From Temnothorax longispinosus (lineage: Eukaryota; Arthropoda; Insecta; Hymenoptera; Formicidae), in the NCBI RefSeq assembly GCF_030848805.1, contig NW_027270047.1, positions 124,001 to 188,000 on the forward strand: a stretch of 64,000 nucleotides of DNA, in the 5' to 3' direction. Positions within the stretch are counted from its first letter, which is position 1. Each line of letters begins with the position of its first letter. The position numbers and the translations under genes are program-made. The notes beneath the pieces are model-generated. The model was not told the origin of the DNA and searched no databases. It saw nothing but the letters and a program-made list of their open reading frames with translations. Shown here one piece after another: positions 33,688 through 45,480 of the stretch.

Positions 33688-34560
33688 AAATATATAAACG
33701 TAAACAAAGATGACTTAAGAAGCATATAAGTAAGAATTAATAATTAATATCAAGTAAAAGGCAATGGTTGTGCAAAATATCTTGTTTGAATTTATGAGTA
33801 TCTTTTCTATAAAAATAACGGTAATAGTTAAATCAAGAAGATATAAACATCGACTTTTTCAAAAAGTAAAATCACTAATACTTAGAAAATTACTCTTTTT
33901 AATTATATATACAATTTAATTCGCATTTTGTTTTAATACACTGTTGTGAGCAAAATTTATACATTAAAATCTATAAATTTTGTGCATAAATGTATACGCT
34001 TTTAACAAAAAGTTTTACATAAAGTGGAAGAAAGGAAAGAAACAGAAATATATGAAATATTATGAAAAAAGTACTGACTTCTCAATTATTATACTCACAT
34101 GTTTATATACAAAATGAGGTGTAGAATCAATTTATACAATAAAAGTTTTCAAATTTTTTATATGTATCTTCAAACTCTTTAAGACATGTAGATAGGAAAC
34201 TTATACAATACGTAGCCCACCTTTATCTGCAATAATAACTTGCAAAAATTTATACTTTTTAAATAAATTTAAGTGAATCAAGAATATAAAAACTTAAATT
34301 GCTTGAACAATTAATATCACTATTATTTATAAAATGACTCTTTTTCATTATATATACAAAAACTGAATTTAATTATAAATATAAAAACTGAAATTGTTAA
34401 ATTTAAATACACTTGGCGTGCCCGGATATCCAAGTTTCTCTTTACAAGGATTATGTACTAGTAATAATGAAGAAAGATTTAAAAAAAAAAGTGAATAATG
34501 CATGCGCTATGTAATTTTACTAGATTTAAAATATCTGAAGTTTATAAAAAAAAAAACATT
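33688..34560. other. AT-rich flank with rearranged repeat
   Basis: Contains the partner (33905-34255) of the repeat at 25240-25600. No gene. Confidence 0.55.
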
Positions 34561-34575
34561 AAAACTATACGTTAC

Positions 34576-34835
34576 CTTTGTCGGTGGTTAAGTTTTTTTG
34601 TCTTATTGTTTGTTTTATTCTTTTCGATTGTTGTGTTCTTTTTAAACGTTTTAATACAAATACACCGTTTTCTCCTTTATAATTATATAATTCTTTTTGT
34701 GCTGATTTTCTCTTTGCTATGTTTGCATTAATATTACTGTTAGTTTTATTGAACAATGTATTTGATTTTGTTTTGGTAGCCACATCTTGTCCATCAGATC
34801 TCGATGTACATACTTGACTGTCATCTTCAATGACT
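34576..34835 (-). other. Exon-like segment, lysine-rich
   Basis: Minus-strand sequence after a catttcag acceptor at about 34836 stays open to a gtaacg donor near 34576. It reads VIEDDSQVCTSRSDGQD and then basic sequence (KRKSAQKELYNYKGENG, LKRLKRTQQSKRIKQ). The style (Ser-rich start, basic tail, short exon with good splice sites) resembles exons of the BEN-type genes in this window, but no direct match was seen. Function unknown. Confidence 0.45.
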
Positions 34836-34920
34836 GAAATGAAATGCAATTAATATTAATTGTTACAATAATAAATACAAAAATACTTTCTAAAAAAAGG
34901 CATGTTAAGTCGATACTCGC

Positions 34921-35022
34921 ATATCTCGAAGCTTTTGTTGCCGCTTTTCCGCGATGCCAATTGGTTCTCTCGCTGCGCTTACTTCATTTGCAGCTGTCAT
35001 CGTATATTTTGACAGTTGTGTG
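34921..35022 (-). other. Short ORF near a Helitron end
   Basis: A small minus-strand frame from about 34999 (MTAANEVSAAREPIGIAEKR) ends in a stop after some 32 residues, just inside the Helitron-like 3' end. It could be the 5' exon of the gene to which 34576-34835 belongs, or a captured start exon. Confidence 0.3.
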
Positions 35023-35073
35023 TATCAAGAAGTTAATAGTGTAATAGTAATTACATAATGTTAAAGCTAAATA

Positions 35074-35105
35074 GCGCGCGCGAAGCGCGCGTCTGTGGTG
35101 TCTAG
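35074..35105 (+). mobile_element. Helitron 3' terminus
   Basis: A GC hairpin (gcgcgcgaagcgcgcg) is followed ten bases later by CTAG and then T, the standard Helitron 3' end. The 5' end was not located. The region to its left with exon-like segments may be its cargo. Confidence 0.7.
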
Positions 35106-35109
35106 TAGT

Positions 35110-35737
35110 TATAAAAAATTCAGTAAAAAAAATCTTATTTCCTATTAATGACCCTTGAAAAACAAAATTTTTCAAACTCGTATTTAATGTTTTAATAACA
35201 TAGACTACCGTTCCTAACCATAGTACTGCAAGAAGTGAACTTAGTGTGGATGACCACTTAAGGGGGGATTCTGGTTTCGGAGGCTAAAAAAAGGGAATAT
35301 TTATGAATTTTTTTTATTGACAATAATGCAATTGAGGTTTCTAAATCTTTTACAATATTTAACTGCTTATTTGAAGAAGTAAAAAAATTTTTATATTGTA
35401 TTGTAAATAATTGCAAAATGGCGCCATGGAGTATCTTTAATCGGAGCGCCTCGCCAACAATCTGCGGGAAAAATAGAAAAAAAACTAATTGATTAATCGA
35501 CTTGATTCAAAGTGCGTTAGCTAAAGAATGAACAACCATTCTATGTGAACCTTAAACATTGGTAAAAATATTAATTTCAATAATTGTTATTGTATAAAAA
35601 CGGAGGATATTTTTTGTAACGATCGCGTTTTCTCGCTCGGAAGTTGCTCGCCAGGCCAGGGTGAGAAAACGTGGAGACACTGGTTGGTTTTACATAAAGC
35701 TCTTTATTCTCACTATTCACAATACAGTTTGATGGAG
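35110..35737. other. AT-rich, no gene
   Basis: Contains cttaaggggggattctggtttc near 35250, a terminal-repeat-like phrase with no partner here, and tgtaacgatcgcg near 35615, which resembles the start of an LTR. Neither is supported further. Confidence 0.35.
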
Positions 35738-36270
<533 letters not shown>

Positions 36271-36770
36271 NNNNNNNNNNNNNNNNNNNNNNNNNNNNNN
36301 NNNNNNNNNNNNNNNNNNNNNNNNNNNNNNNNNNNNNNNNNNNNNNNNNNNNNNNNNNNNNNNNNNNNNNNNNNNNNNNNNNNNNNNNNNNNNNNNNNNN
36401 NNNNNNNNNNNNNNNNNNNNNNNNNNNNNNNNNNNNNNNNNNNNNNNNNNNNNNNNNNNNNNNNNNNNNNNNNNNNNNNNNNNNNNNNNNNNNNNNNNNN
36501 NNNNNNNNNNNNNNNNNNNNNNNNNNNNNNNNNNNNNNNNNNNNNNNNNNNNNNNNNNNNNNNNNNNNNNNNNNNNNNNNNNNNNNNNNNNNNNNNNNNN
36601 NNNNNNNNNNNNNNNNNNNNNNNNNNNNNNNNNNNNNNNNNNNNNNNNNNNNNNNNNNNNNNNNNNNNNNNNNNNNNNNNNNNNNNNNNNNNNNNNNNNN
36701 NNNNNNNNNNNNNNNNNNNNNNNNNNNNNNNNNNNNNNNNNNNNNNNNNNNNNNNNNNNNNNNNNNNNNN
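36271..36770. other. Assembly gap of 500 N
   Basis: Exactly 500 N, probably a placeholder size. The sequence after it is AT-rich and unrelated to GTGC. Confidence 0.98.
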
Positions 36771-37429
36771 ACATATGTTTACAGTATTTTGACTGTTTTT
36801 TTAAATCATATATTTTGTAATAGACTTTTTGTAGACAAAAAATAAAATCTATATAAAGAAAAAAAACAAATACAATAACCCTTATAAAAAAAAATAAAGT
36901 TTTATATTGGAAGACTAATTTAAAGTTGTTCAATCAACTAACAGTCTCTTGTGAAAATCAGTTTAAGTTCTATATTTGACAAAATATTTTTAAAATAAAC
37001 AAATAAATGAGTAGTCTACTATACTTAGTTTTTAAATAAAAAAAAAAGATATTAACACTGACTGGTTTTTAATAATATACTAAATAAAAGTTCTAATTAT
37101 AACGAAGATAATCTTATAAATAAAAAATCTTATTGCATAGGAATATCTTATATAGATTATCACATTGTTTCATAAAAATGTAATATCACAACTCAAGTAT
37201 AGTATAATATAAAGTAGTAGTATAAGCCGGTAAAAAAAGCATAGAGTATGTAATACTTAGTGTAAACAAAGCTTTTCTTTGGTTTCCGACTTTATATACA
37301 TTTTTTATTTTCCTTTTTTTTGACGTAGAACTACGTCTTTCTCGGGGGGTATGGGGGTATGACTGCAACGTTTTCTTGCAACGTTTTCATGCAACGTTTT
37401 CTTTTTCTCGAAAAGTATTAAAGAAAAAT
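36771..37429. other. AT-rich, no gene
   Basis: Includes gacgtagaactacgtc (37322-37337), a short perfect hairpin that recurs at the 41-kb palindrome, and three gcaacgttttc units near 37370-37400. Confidence 0.5.
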
Positions 37430-38535
37430 ATGGTAAATGTTTAGTATAACGCTCTCCCCTCCGATTTTCTTACAACTTTGTAAAATTGTTTATTTCTGTG
37501 TGTAAAAAACATTCTGAGAAGGAAAATTGTCGCTCAGGTCTCGTTTTTTTTTTAATTTAATTTCAAAGTTTTGATGTCGGTAAGGTATGAAAATGATAAT
37601 TTACGTTTTTTAAATACTGCGCAATTTTATTTGTTACTATATTCACAAATTAAGTTGTCCGCATACTCATTAACGGTGCCATTTAGGTTAAAATTTTATG
37701 GTTGTGAAATACTGTACGTGGCCAAAATTGATAAATTGATAAATTGATAAATTGTGATTTTCGTTAAAGCACTGCACACACACACGTGTGTATGGCCTGC
37801 TTTATAGAAATTGTGATTTTTGTTAAAGCAGGGCACACACACACACGTGTGTATCCCCTGCTTTATAAAAGTTGTGATTTTCGTTAAAGCAGGGCACACA
37901 CACACATGTGTATGTCCTGCTTTATATAGAAGTTGTGATTTTCGTTAAAGCAGGGCACAAGCACACGTGTGTATGCCCTGCTTTATAGAAGTTGTGATTT
38001 TCGTTAAAGCAGGGCACGCACACACACGTGTGTATGCCCTACTTTATAGAAGTTGTGATTTTCGTTAAAGCAGGGCACACACACACACACGTATGTATGC
38101 CTTGCTTTATAGAAGTTGTGATTTTCGTTAAAACAGGGCACACACGTGTGTATCCACTGCTTTATAAAAGTTATGATTTTCACTTGGATTTTTGTTAAAG
38201 CAGGGCACACACATGTTTTAAGCAGATATTTTGTATTTAATTAGCAGACAGTTGTCACGTGACCTTCAAATGAAGTTGCGCAGTACTTTAAAAACGTAAA
38301 TTATCATTTTCCTACCTTACCGACATCAAAACTTTGAAATTAAATTTAAAAAAAACGAGACCTGAGCGACGATTTTCCTTCTCAGAATGTTTTTTACACA
38401 CAGAAATAAACAATTTTACAAAGTTTTAAGAAAATCGGAGAGGAGAGCGTTATACTAAACATTTACCACAGAAATAAACAATTTTACAAAGTTTTAAGAA
38501 AATCGGAGAGGAGAGCGTTATACTAAACATTTACC
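37430..38535. mobile_element. Foldback element with internal hairpin array
   Basis: Inverted arms GGTAAATGTTTAGTATAACG... at 37430-37625 and their complement at about 38275-38466 agree over nearly 200 bp. The right arm's last 69 bp are tandemly duplicated (to 38535). The phrase ctcgaaaagtattaaagaaa occurs in direct orientation just outside both ends (37409 and 38543). No coding capacity. Such elements move with help from an unidentified transposase. Confidence 0.8.
37745..38215. repeat. Eight 60-65-bp units, each a cruciform
   Basis: Each unit contains ttgtgattttcgttaaagca, then gggcacacacacgtgtgt, then the complement atgccctgctttata. The second half of every unit can pair with the first (aaagcagggca-acacac / gtgtgt-atgccctgcttt). 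The number of CA steps varies between units. Confidence 0.9.
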
Positions 38536-38607
38536 TGGGTTTGTTCTCGAAAAGTATTAAAGAAAAATATACTTTATTATATAGTTTTTGAAAGATTTCG
38601 ATGTAAG

Positions 38608-38821
38608 CTAAATGTTTTCGCTTATCGTTGGTTATGTTTTCCTGATACTTCATCGATTTTTCGAAAATTTTTTAATATTGGGAATTTTGGATAGTGCGAC
38701 CTCTTCGTTGGTTGCTAAATGTTTTCGCTCTTCGTTGGTTATGTTCTCCTGATACTTCATCGATTTTTCGAAAATTTTTTAATTTCTGGAATTTTGGATA
38801 GTGCGACTTCTTCGTCGGTTA
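38608..38821. repeat. Tandem duplication of about 107 bp
   Basis: gctaaatgttttcgct..tcgttggttatgtt to tggatagtgcgac occurs twice (about 38608-38714 and 38715-38821), ending where the Helentron coding begins. Confidence 0.85.
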
Positions 38822-38837
38822 TGTTCTCCTAATACTT

Positions 38838-40393
38838 TGTACGAGACAAAGTTAATAGAGAGTCGTTTTAGAATTGTAGAGTGGTGTAACAAACATGTTT
38901 TTGGTGCAATACGCCTATTCCATCAAAATAGAGAAGTAGACAAATACAACGTCGAGTCAATAGATGAGTCGTATACTTGCGAATGCAAAGATTTAATACA
39001 GGGTTACTCTAGTGACAAAGAACTGATAAATGCAAAAACAAAGTTATATAAACTGAGTGTTACCGAGTGCGGAGGATTACCGTACATGTTGAAATTGAGT
39101 GTGGGAAAACCATACATGGTAAACTGTAACATAGACGTAGAAGATGGGATAGTAAATGGCGCAGTAGGAGAAATGAAATATTTGGAATACGAGGAGGAAG
39201 ATGAATTAATCTTAAAGAGACTGTGGCTGGATTTCAATAAAAAAGAAATTGGTGCAAAATTAAGATGCAAATCCAAATCATTGATAGAAAGCAGAGCAGG
39301 AATTTTGTTAAAAACGTGGACTCCAATTTCAAAAAGACATGCAACCATCACTATTACGTCTAAAATCAAATGTAAACGAATTCAATTTCCGTTGTCACCG
39401 GCTAGTGCCTTGACTATCCACAAGTCACAGGGAGGAACGTACAACGAAATTGTTTTTAACTATCATAAGAGTCAGGATCAACAGCTAGTTTATGTTGCGC
39501 TTTCGAGAGTAACATCTATTGAGGGGTTATTTTTAACTAACGAAAAAAATGATTATAAATTTTATCACAGTAATGGTACCAATTCACCAAAAATAATTGA
39601 TTTAAAAAACGAAATGCAACGTTTGCGAAAATATAAATTAAGAACTGTTTGCGAAGAAGCTAAGGAATTTCTTTTAAAAGCAAACAATTCGTTAATATGT
39701 TATAATGTACAAAGCCTGAGAGCACATCGAGAAGACTTGGAATCAGATAATATAGTACAAAATATCGACTTGTTATTTTTGAATGAAACGTGGCTGAATG
39801 AAGAAGAGGAAGTGAATATCGAAGGATTTAAAAGGATAACACAGTACAAACGAAAAGATGTGAGAGCAGGAGGTGTTTGCATATACGAGAGGAATGGAGC
39901 GAGTACAAAAGCGACATCTTATATGCTAAAAAGAATTAGAGATGAATATGAAAAACAATTAGAAGATGTAGACAAATATGGTGATATATGCGCAATTGAA
40001 GCCATATTTGGCAAAAAGAAATGTTTAATGTTGGGAGTATACATAAATCCAAACACCTCCATAGAGAATATAAAAAATTTTATACGTTATAAATTACATA
40101 GATACAGGATAAACGAAGATAAAAAGAAACTAATGGAAAATGAAAGAAATAAAGATATACCCATTATACTATCCGGAGACTTTAACTTGGATATAATCAA
40201 GCATGAAAACGAAAAGTTTATAGAGTTTATGACAAATGAGTTGGGAATGCATCTAATATCTGAAAAAGCATCAACAACACTGGGTGGTTCATGTATTGAT
40301 ATGGTGTTCACAAGACACATGGAAAATTTACAATGCAAAAGATATATCAGTTATTTCTCATATCATAAACCAATAATGATAATAACTGAATAG
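38838..40393 (+). pseudogene. Helentron fragment: Pif1-type helicase C-terminus fused to endonuclease
   Basis: The frame is open for about 518 residues but lacks the Rep nuclease and the N-terminal helicase motifs. Helicase motifs near the C-terminus are clear: SPASALTIHKSQGGTYNEI at about 39400 and QQLVYVALSRVTSIEGLFL at about 39480. After a short linker an exonuclease-endonuclease-phosphatase domain follows: SLICYNVQSLRAH, LLFLNETWL, IILSGDFNLDI and the FSYHKPI end motif. Helicase plus this endonuclease in one chain is the mark of Helentron-type rolling-circle transposons. The break at about 38838 abuts a tandem duplication, so the 5' part was lost by rearrangement. It ends in a stop at 40391 just after the last motif. 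Confidence 0.85.
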
Positions 40394-40966
40394 AATGATA
40401 AAACTGTAGCTTCGAATACAACAAAATAGGAAGGAAAGATGGTACATTTATAAATACTGAAGAAGAAAAGATAATAATGGAAAGTAAAGGTAATATTAAA
40501 AAAAAGGCAAAGACAAGGATGGTAGATCGTAAGGATTGAGATGGAAAAATAAAGGTAAATAAACATAATTAATTATAAAAATAAAATAACTTTAAAAAAG
40601 AAAATTGGATACACCATACCTTCGTGGCTGTGGAATGCTTATCAAAAAAGGTTTGTTTTATTAATTTTAAAATTTATTTGTGTATTATTATTTAAACAAT
40701 AAAAAAAATAAAAAGAAATAAGATTAAAAAAATGGAGGGGTTTTTAGTGGGTAGGCGATGGATGGTAGTATTTTATGCGATGTACCTCCATTGAATCCCA
40801 CACATTCAGGAGTACGGACTCCAGGATGTCTTGTCCTTGTAAAAGAGAAAATCGGAAGGTAATTGCCTTGGCAAAAATTAGAAGATTATCACTTTTAGAG
40901 GGGCGAAACGAAGATTTTCCCCTCCAACGAAAAAAAAAAACAAAAAAAAAACAAAAAAAAACAAGC
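40394..40966. other. AT-rich spacer, no confident gene
   Basis: A minus-strand frame (TRTRHPGVRTPECVGFNGG at about 40860-40780) looks protein-like but matches nothing I recognise. A-rich runs at 40930-40962 precede the palindrome. Confidence 0.35.
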
Positions 40967-41551
40967 ACAGTAACAACTGTGCCGCAATTAACACGTAGAA
41001 CTACGTCTATTAGAATAGAACATATATGGAAGAGGCATTGAACATCGAGTCTGTGTCCGACATCGTGCGAGAGAGAAACGTTAATTGCGCGAGAGAGAAA
41101 GGTAGTGAAGCCTAATCGTCCGCAATGCGCATACGCAGATATCGATAACCATATAGTACTATTTCATGTTAAAGTATTCAGCGAAGGAAACTAGACGTAG
41201 GGCTACGACAACTGACAGTTGACGTAGTTCGACGTTGTTGGCACAAACTACGTTGTTGCTTGCGGCACAGTTTGTGCCAACAACGTCGAACTACGACAAC
41301 TGACAGTTGACGTAGCCCTACGTCTAGTTTCCTTCGCTGAATACTTTAACATGAAATAGTACTATATGGTTATCGATATCTGCGTATGCGCATTGCGGAC
41401 GATTAGGCTTCACTACCTTTCTCTCTCGCGCAATTAACGTTTCTCTCTCGCACGATGTCGGACACAGACTCGATGTTCAATGCCTCTTCCATATATGTTT
41501 TATTCTAATAGACGTAGTTCTACGTGTTAATTGCGGCACAGTTGTTACTGT
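40967..41551. repeat. Near-perfect palindrome, 283-bp arms, 19-nt loop
   Basis: Left arm 40967-41249 and right arm 41269-41551 are reverse complements with very few mismatches. The loop is acgttgttgcttgcggcac. Short hairpins (acgtagaactacgt and gacaactgacagttg) lie inside each arm. It is a non-autonomous foldback element, or the paired long ends of one. No target duplication is evident. Confidence 0.93.
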
Positions 41552-42487
41552 TTTTTTTTTCGACTAATATTTTTAATAATTCTACTTTTAGCTGTTCTTT
41601 TTCTAATTTGGTTTTTAATATTTCAACTTCGTAATTATTTTTCGTTTCTATGCTTGCTTTTAAAGTATTTGTTAAATCTACTTTTGCTTCATCTAATTCA
41701 TTGTTTTCGTCGTATTTTCGTTGTTTATATCCTACTTGTTTTGATGTTGATGGCGCATTTATCTTCAAAGGAGAACTTCTTTCTGATCTTAAGTTTTTTA
41801 TATTGCAAGACTCCCAGTCCTTAACACCCTTATTTTGTAACAAGTACTGAAAATTTATAACATTTAAATTATGTTTGACAAATTTTACAGATTTACTATT
41901 TTCCTGACTTACTAAAAATACCTCAGCTGGATTAGAAGCATTGGATGGATCAGAACTGACGTCATCTTGCAAGATGTCTTGTACAAGAATAACGTCTTTA
42001 TCAGTAGGAGAATCAGCAATAGAATCACAATCATAAGGATTATGTAACCCAGATACTGCAGCTCGACTCATAATGTTTTCAACTTGTTCAAATAAAGGCT
42101 CTTTTTTTATATTAGGAAGACCTCCACCTACAAATAAAATAAAAGTTTAATAATAATTAAGTTATTTTAATAATAATTTTAATAATAAATTATACCTGTT
42201 TTATACGTTTCTCTCCGAAGCATTGCACAATACTTCCTAGTATCTCTTTTCATGTTGTCCCAACAATTACGCAATTTTTTTTCCGTTCGTTCGAGGAACG
42301 CAGGTTTATTCATATTGAAGTTTTTAGTTATGTCTGCCCATGCTTCATCTTTTTCTTTATTGCTTGTTGTGTTAGTTTCCTTGTTCTCAATGATGTTACG
42401 ATATGGGTAAATTTTTTCTATTAATTCTTGTTTTTCGCTGTTGGTGAAATTCTTGCCACGTATCATTTTGTTTTCCTTGCCATCCAT
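41520..42487 (-). CDS. Myb/SANT-like transposon accessory protein
   Basis: Two exons (42487-42196 and 42127-41520) join at gtataa...tttgtag to encode about 299 residues. The N-terminal domain (FTNSEKQELIEKIYPYRNII, AWADITKNFN, RNCWDNMKRDTRKYCAMLRR) has spaced Trp residues and ends YKTGGGLP across the splice. This is typical of Myb/SANT-like DNA-binding proteins linked to PIF/Harbinger-type elements. The middle is acidic and Ser-rich. The C-terminus is a Leu/Glu/Lys coiled coil (NNYEVEILKTKLEKEQLK). The last residues and the stop (NNCAAINT, TAG 41520-41522) are encoded inside the palindrome arm. Such proteins bind element ends and recruit the transposase. No frame damage is seen. Confidence 0.85.
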
Positions 42488-42765
42488 TTTCTACAAGGAA
42501 TGATTTGTGTAAAATATAATATTCTTATAGTTAATAATTAATATTTTTAATTAAAATCAATAATTATACGTACTTTGGTATTATATGCACACAGGAATAA
42601 TAAAATTAATATTAGTAGATTCCGTTTGTGCATTCTCTCCGCATTAGGCGTCAGTCCGTGCACCCACGTGCACCCGTCGGCCGAGTCGTTAAGTGATTCG
42701 GTTAATTGGGCCGTACCCGTGACTCGGTCTCTTGCCTTTAATCACCCGGGCCTAATCGCCGTCGG
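42488..42765 (-). promoter_or_regulatory. 5' region of the Myb/SANT-like gene
   Basis: A GC-rich block (42630-42770) changes to AT-rich sequence before the ATG at 42487. It starts exactly where the upstream transposase frame is cut, so it also marks a junction. No clear TATA box. Confidence 0.4.
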
Positions 42766-44059
42766 CTAATTATTTGTGGCGCGATAAAGAGCAGCCACAT
42801 CGACCACATAACCATCAGTCGTGCAAATCGTGAACGGTTTGCACAAATGTGTCTTCTTCTGGCCTGAATATGACTTACGCTGGTAAGCGTTATTATTACT
42901 TTTCTGATGGCGGATATAAGATGCGTCGCAAATTAAACCTAAGTGATTCTCTAAATCATGCAACCTGCTGGCAACAGTAGCAGTTCGACTCATAAAAAAA
43001 TCTCGAGAGTATGCATCGATTCCAAAGTATTTAGGCAACACATCAACTTCAAAACATTTTAAGACAAATTCAATAGATCTAGCAACTTGCTCATCTTCGA
43101 GATCTAAGATTGCAGCGATACAATGATTCGAAATGCCAGTTCTTAATTTAAATAAAAACGTTATTAATGCTTGCGTGATGTTGCGATTTTCGGAGTTTCG
43201 CATGGTCGTCATCTTATTTTGAAGAGAAAAAATGTTTTCCCACAAGAGCCCTGTGAAGGCTTTCACACGCTCCTCTGACATTTTGCATTCGCCAATTTGG
43301 CCATGGAGACTAGCAGTAGATTGATCTGATAACTGATCCAGAAACTTTGATAATTCCGTTACTTCGATTGAAGATTCATTTGCGTACGAAATTATGTTCT
43401 GTACTTCATCGTTATAGAATCGCTTCTTGATTAAATGTTTACGACAACACCTATTTCTTCTAAGAATAAAAATTCTTCTAGCAACAAAAACTTGTATTCT
43501 CGCTTCAAATGGAACATCCTGAATATCAGTTTGTGATTTGCACAGGAAACAATACGTACGACTGATGACTACCCTTTGAAAAGACAAATCGACCATTTCA
43601 ACTTCAATTTTGGTAGGTTCGACGTAACCTTCACTAGAAGATTGTGTCGGTACATCAGGATTAGTCACCTGGCTATCTGTCAGCTCCAAACTATCATTAT
43701 GTTGCACTAACGGAGAAATAATGACTGGTTCATTTACAACAATTTCTTCAGATTCCATGTCTTGCTTTGGGATACTATTTAATTCAGCATTAGATGACGT
43801 AGAGGGTTCACTGCCTTGAGTTTTTTGTGATTTATTGAGGAGACTTCTGACATCTCAGTCGAGAACGACATTTAGCGCAAATGATATCACCAACTTGTAC
43901 ATGAAATTGAAAATCTTCATACATTTTTATGGCATCGTCGCGTGTACCAATAGATTTTGGAACACCAGTTGTTTTACGTATGAATGTATTACAATGAACA
44001 CATTTCAATTCATTTCTCTTCGCTTGTTTTGCTGGAGGTTCATCATTCGTTTCGGACAT
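42766..44059 (-). pseudogene. ISL2EU-like DDE transposase, 3'-truncated and frameshifted
   Basis: The N-terminal 75 residues (CVHCNTFIRKTTG, CAKCRSRLRC) form a Cys4-type zinc motif. The frame then shifts by one base near 43845 and continues from about 43840 to 42770. That part holds a second Cys cluster (CFLCKSQ), a helical region (LITFLFKLRTGISNHCIAAI) and the beginning of the catalytic core, LICDASYIRHQKS followed by QRKSYSGQKKTHLCKPF. ICDASYI gives the first catalytic Asp. The second Asp and Glu are lost, because the sequence stops at VVDVAALYRATNN. The pattern D-x-x-Y-I...KS.NN..QRK.YS matches ISL2EU/IS4EU-type transposases. Without the rest of the core it cannot cut DNA. Confidence 0.78.
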
Positions 44060-44935
44060 CTTGTTTACCTGTTTGAAATATGATTGAATTATTCAATTTA
44101 TTTATCAATCAGTATATATAGTTCTAGACTATGTTCTCAGATTAAAAGATTTATTTATATATTGTTAATGAATTACACTTTAAAAATCAACAGTATGAAA
44201 ACAGAATTCTAGGTTATAATTCTCTCTTGACCATAGATCCGAACACTTGAGACCAAAAAGTATCGCTCATGGAAAGCCACGAAATTCAACATGGCGTCGA
44301 ACGAAAGGAATGCAAGCATGTTTGCGTTTTTGTGCATACATGCTAGCGTGCACGTGTGCTTATTGGCGCATGCGCAGAATATTTTTGTTTCTAGCACCAT
44401 ATTGAATTTTTAACCTCCAAATACGATTCAGAGTGGATTTTGGGGCTCAGTAAAATGTATTTTGGAGTTGCAAATCGTTCGTGGTGCTATAATGAAAATA
44501 TATTTATCGATTATATGCAAAAAAAAACTTAAATAAAATAACCGAAAATCCAGAAAGCGACAAAAAAAATAGGCACTTTTATACAAAAATTAGGGTTTTC
44601 TCGTTGAGTTATGACTGATTTCATGATCAAAAACATATGAGACGTATCGGAATGTATCAAATATTAACAACATATATCCAAAAGTAATATATTATGTTTT
44701 TTTAAAGTCAGTTAAGGCACTATCAATCATTTGAGGACCATAAAAGGCCCAAAAGTGGCTAAAAATAGGGTTTTTCGCATTTTTTAGTACGGCCCACCAT
44801 TCCAAAAAATTTGAAAAAATTATAATACATGTAGAACACTAAAATATACAATTTTCTACAGTAATTAGACCTGCAACTATCAAAAAAATTAGAAAAAAAT
44901 TGTTTCAAATATTTATTTTACTTTTTTAGGTTAGG
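44060..44935. other. AT-rich, no gene
   Basis: Upstream of the transposase on its strand. Sequence from 44400 has no recognised feature. Confidence 0.45.
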
Positions 44936-45480
44936 TTGTAACCGAACGATACATAATCGGGCTACGGGGGACGCTAAGTTGTCCTAAAAGTCATCGGTCG
45001 CCACTCGGTTTGTCCTATTTCCACCGAGAAGGTAAGTATCTTTAACGTGAATGACTCTATGGTTCCTCAATTTGTTTAAATAATTCAATTTTCAGAATCC
45101 CGCCACGGGGTCCTCTTCACCATCGCCTGTTGTCAGGGACTTGATATCAATCGCCTCCCAAAGTCGCCAAGTCGATGGTTATTCACAGTTGTTGTTCCCG
45201 CACAAGATGGCGGTCGCACGTCTCGCAAAGTGCGAAGTTTTCGTTTACGGTACGTCAAAACCTTTCGCCTTTCGTATCGGCAACGAGTAACGCGTTTCGC
45301 GGGCATTGCCGTTTGTTTCGAACGCTGTGGTACGTTAATTTCGTAATTCGGTACGTAATCGCGATAATTCGAACGATACTCCGAGATATACGCGCGAGAC
45401 AGTTTATACCTACGAGCGTCCACGACAGACTGCCTCGAGGAATATTCCTCTCTCGGGCTTCCTACCTACGGTAAATTACC
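44936..45480 (+). repeat. Diverged relative of the nested element's 5' block, with intron-like segment
   Basis: cggtcgccactcggttt and accgagaaggtaagt (44998-45040) also occur on the minus strand at 30555-30516. A 64-nt intron-like stretch follows (gtaagt...ttttcag). The next segment is open for about 70 codons (RDLISIASQSRQVDG, LAKCEVFVYGTSK) up to a TAA. No domain is recognised. It is GC-richer than the flanks, so it is probably a partial copy of the same family of elements. Confidence 0.55.

Noticed and set aside
37745..38215. Regular repeats with spacing that resemble a CRISPR array
   Set aside because: The context is eukaryotic, the units are contiguous hairpins without unique spacers, and there are no cas genes.
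40775..41041. Basic plus-strand ORF entering the palindrome
   Set aside because: Lys run comes from A-tracts, no domain. It reads across an element boundary.
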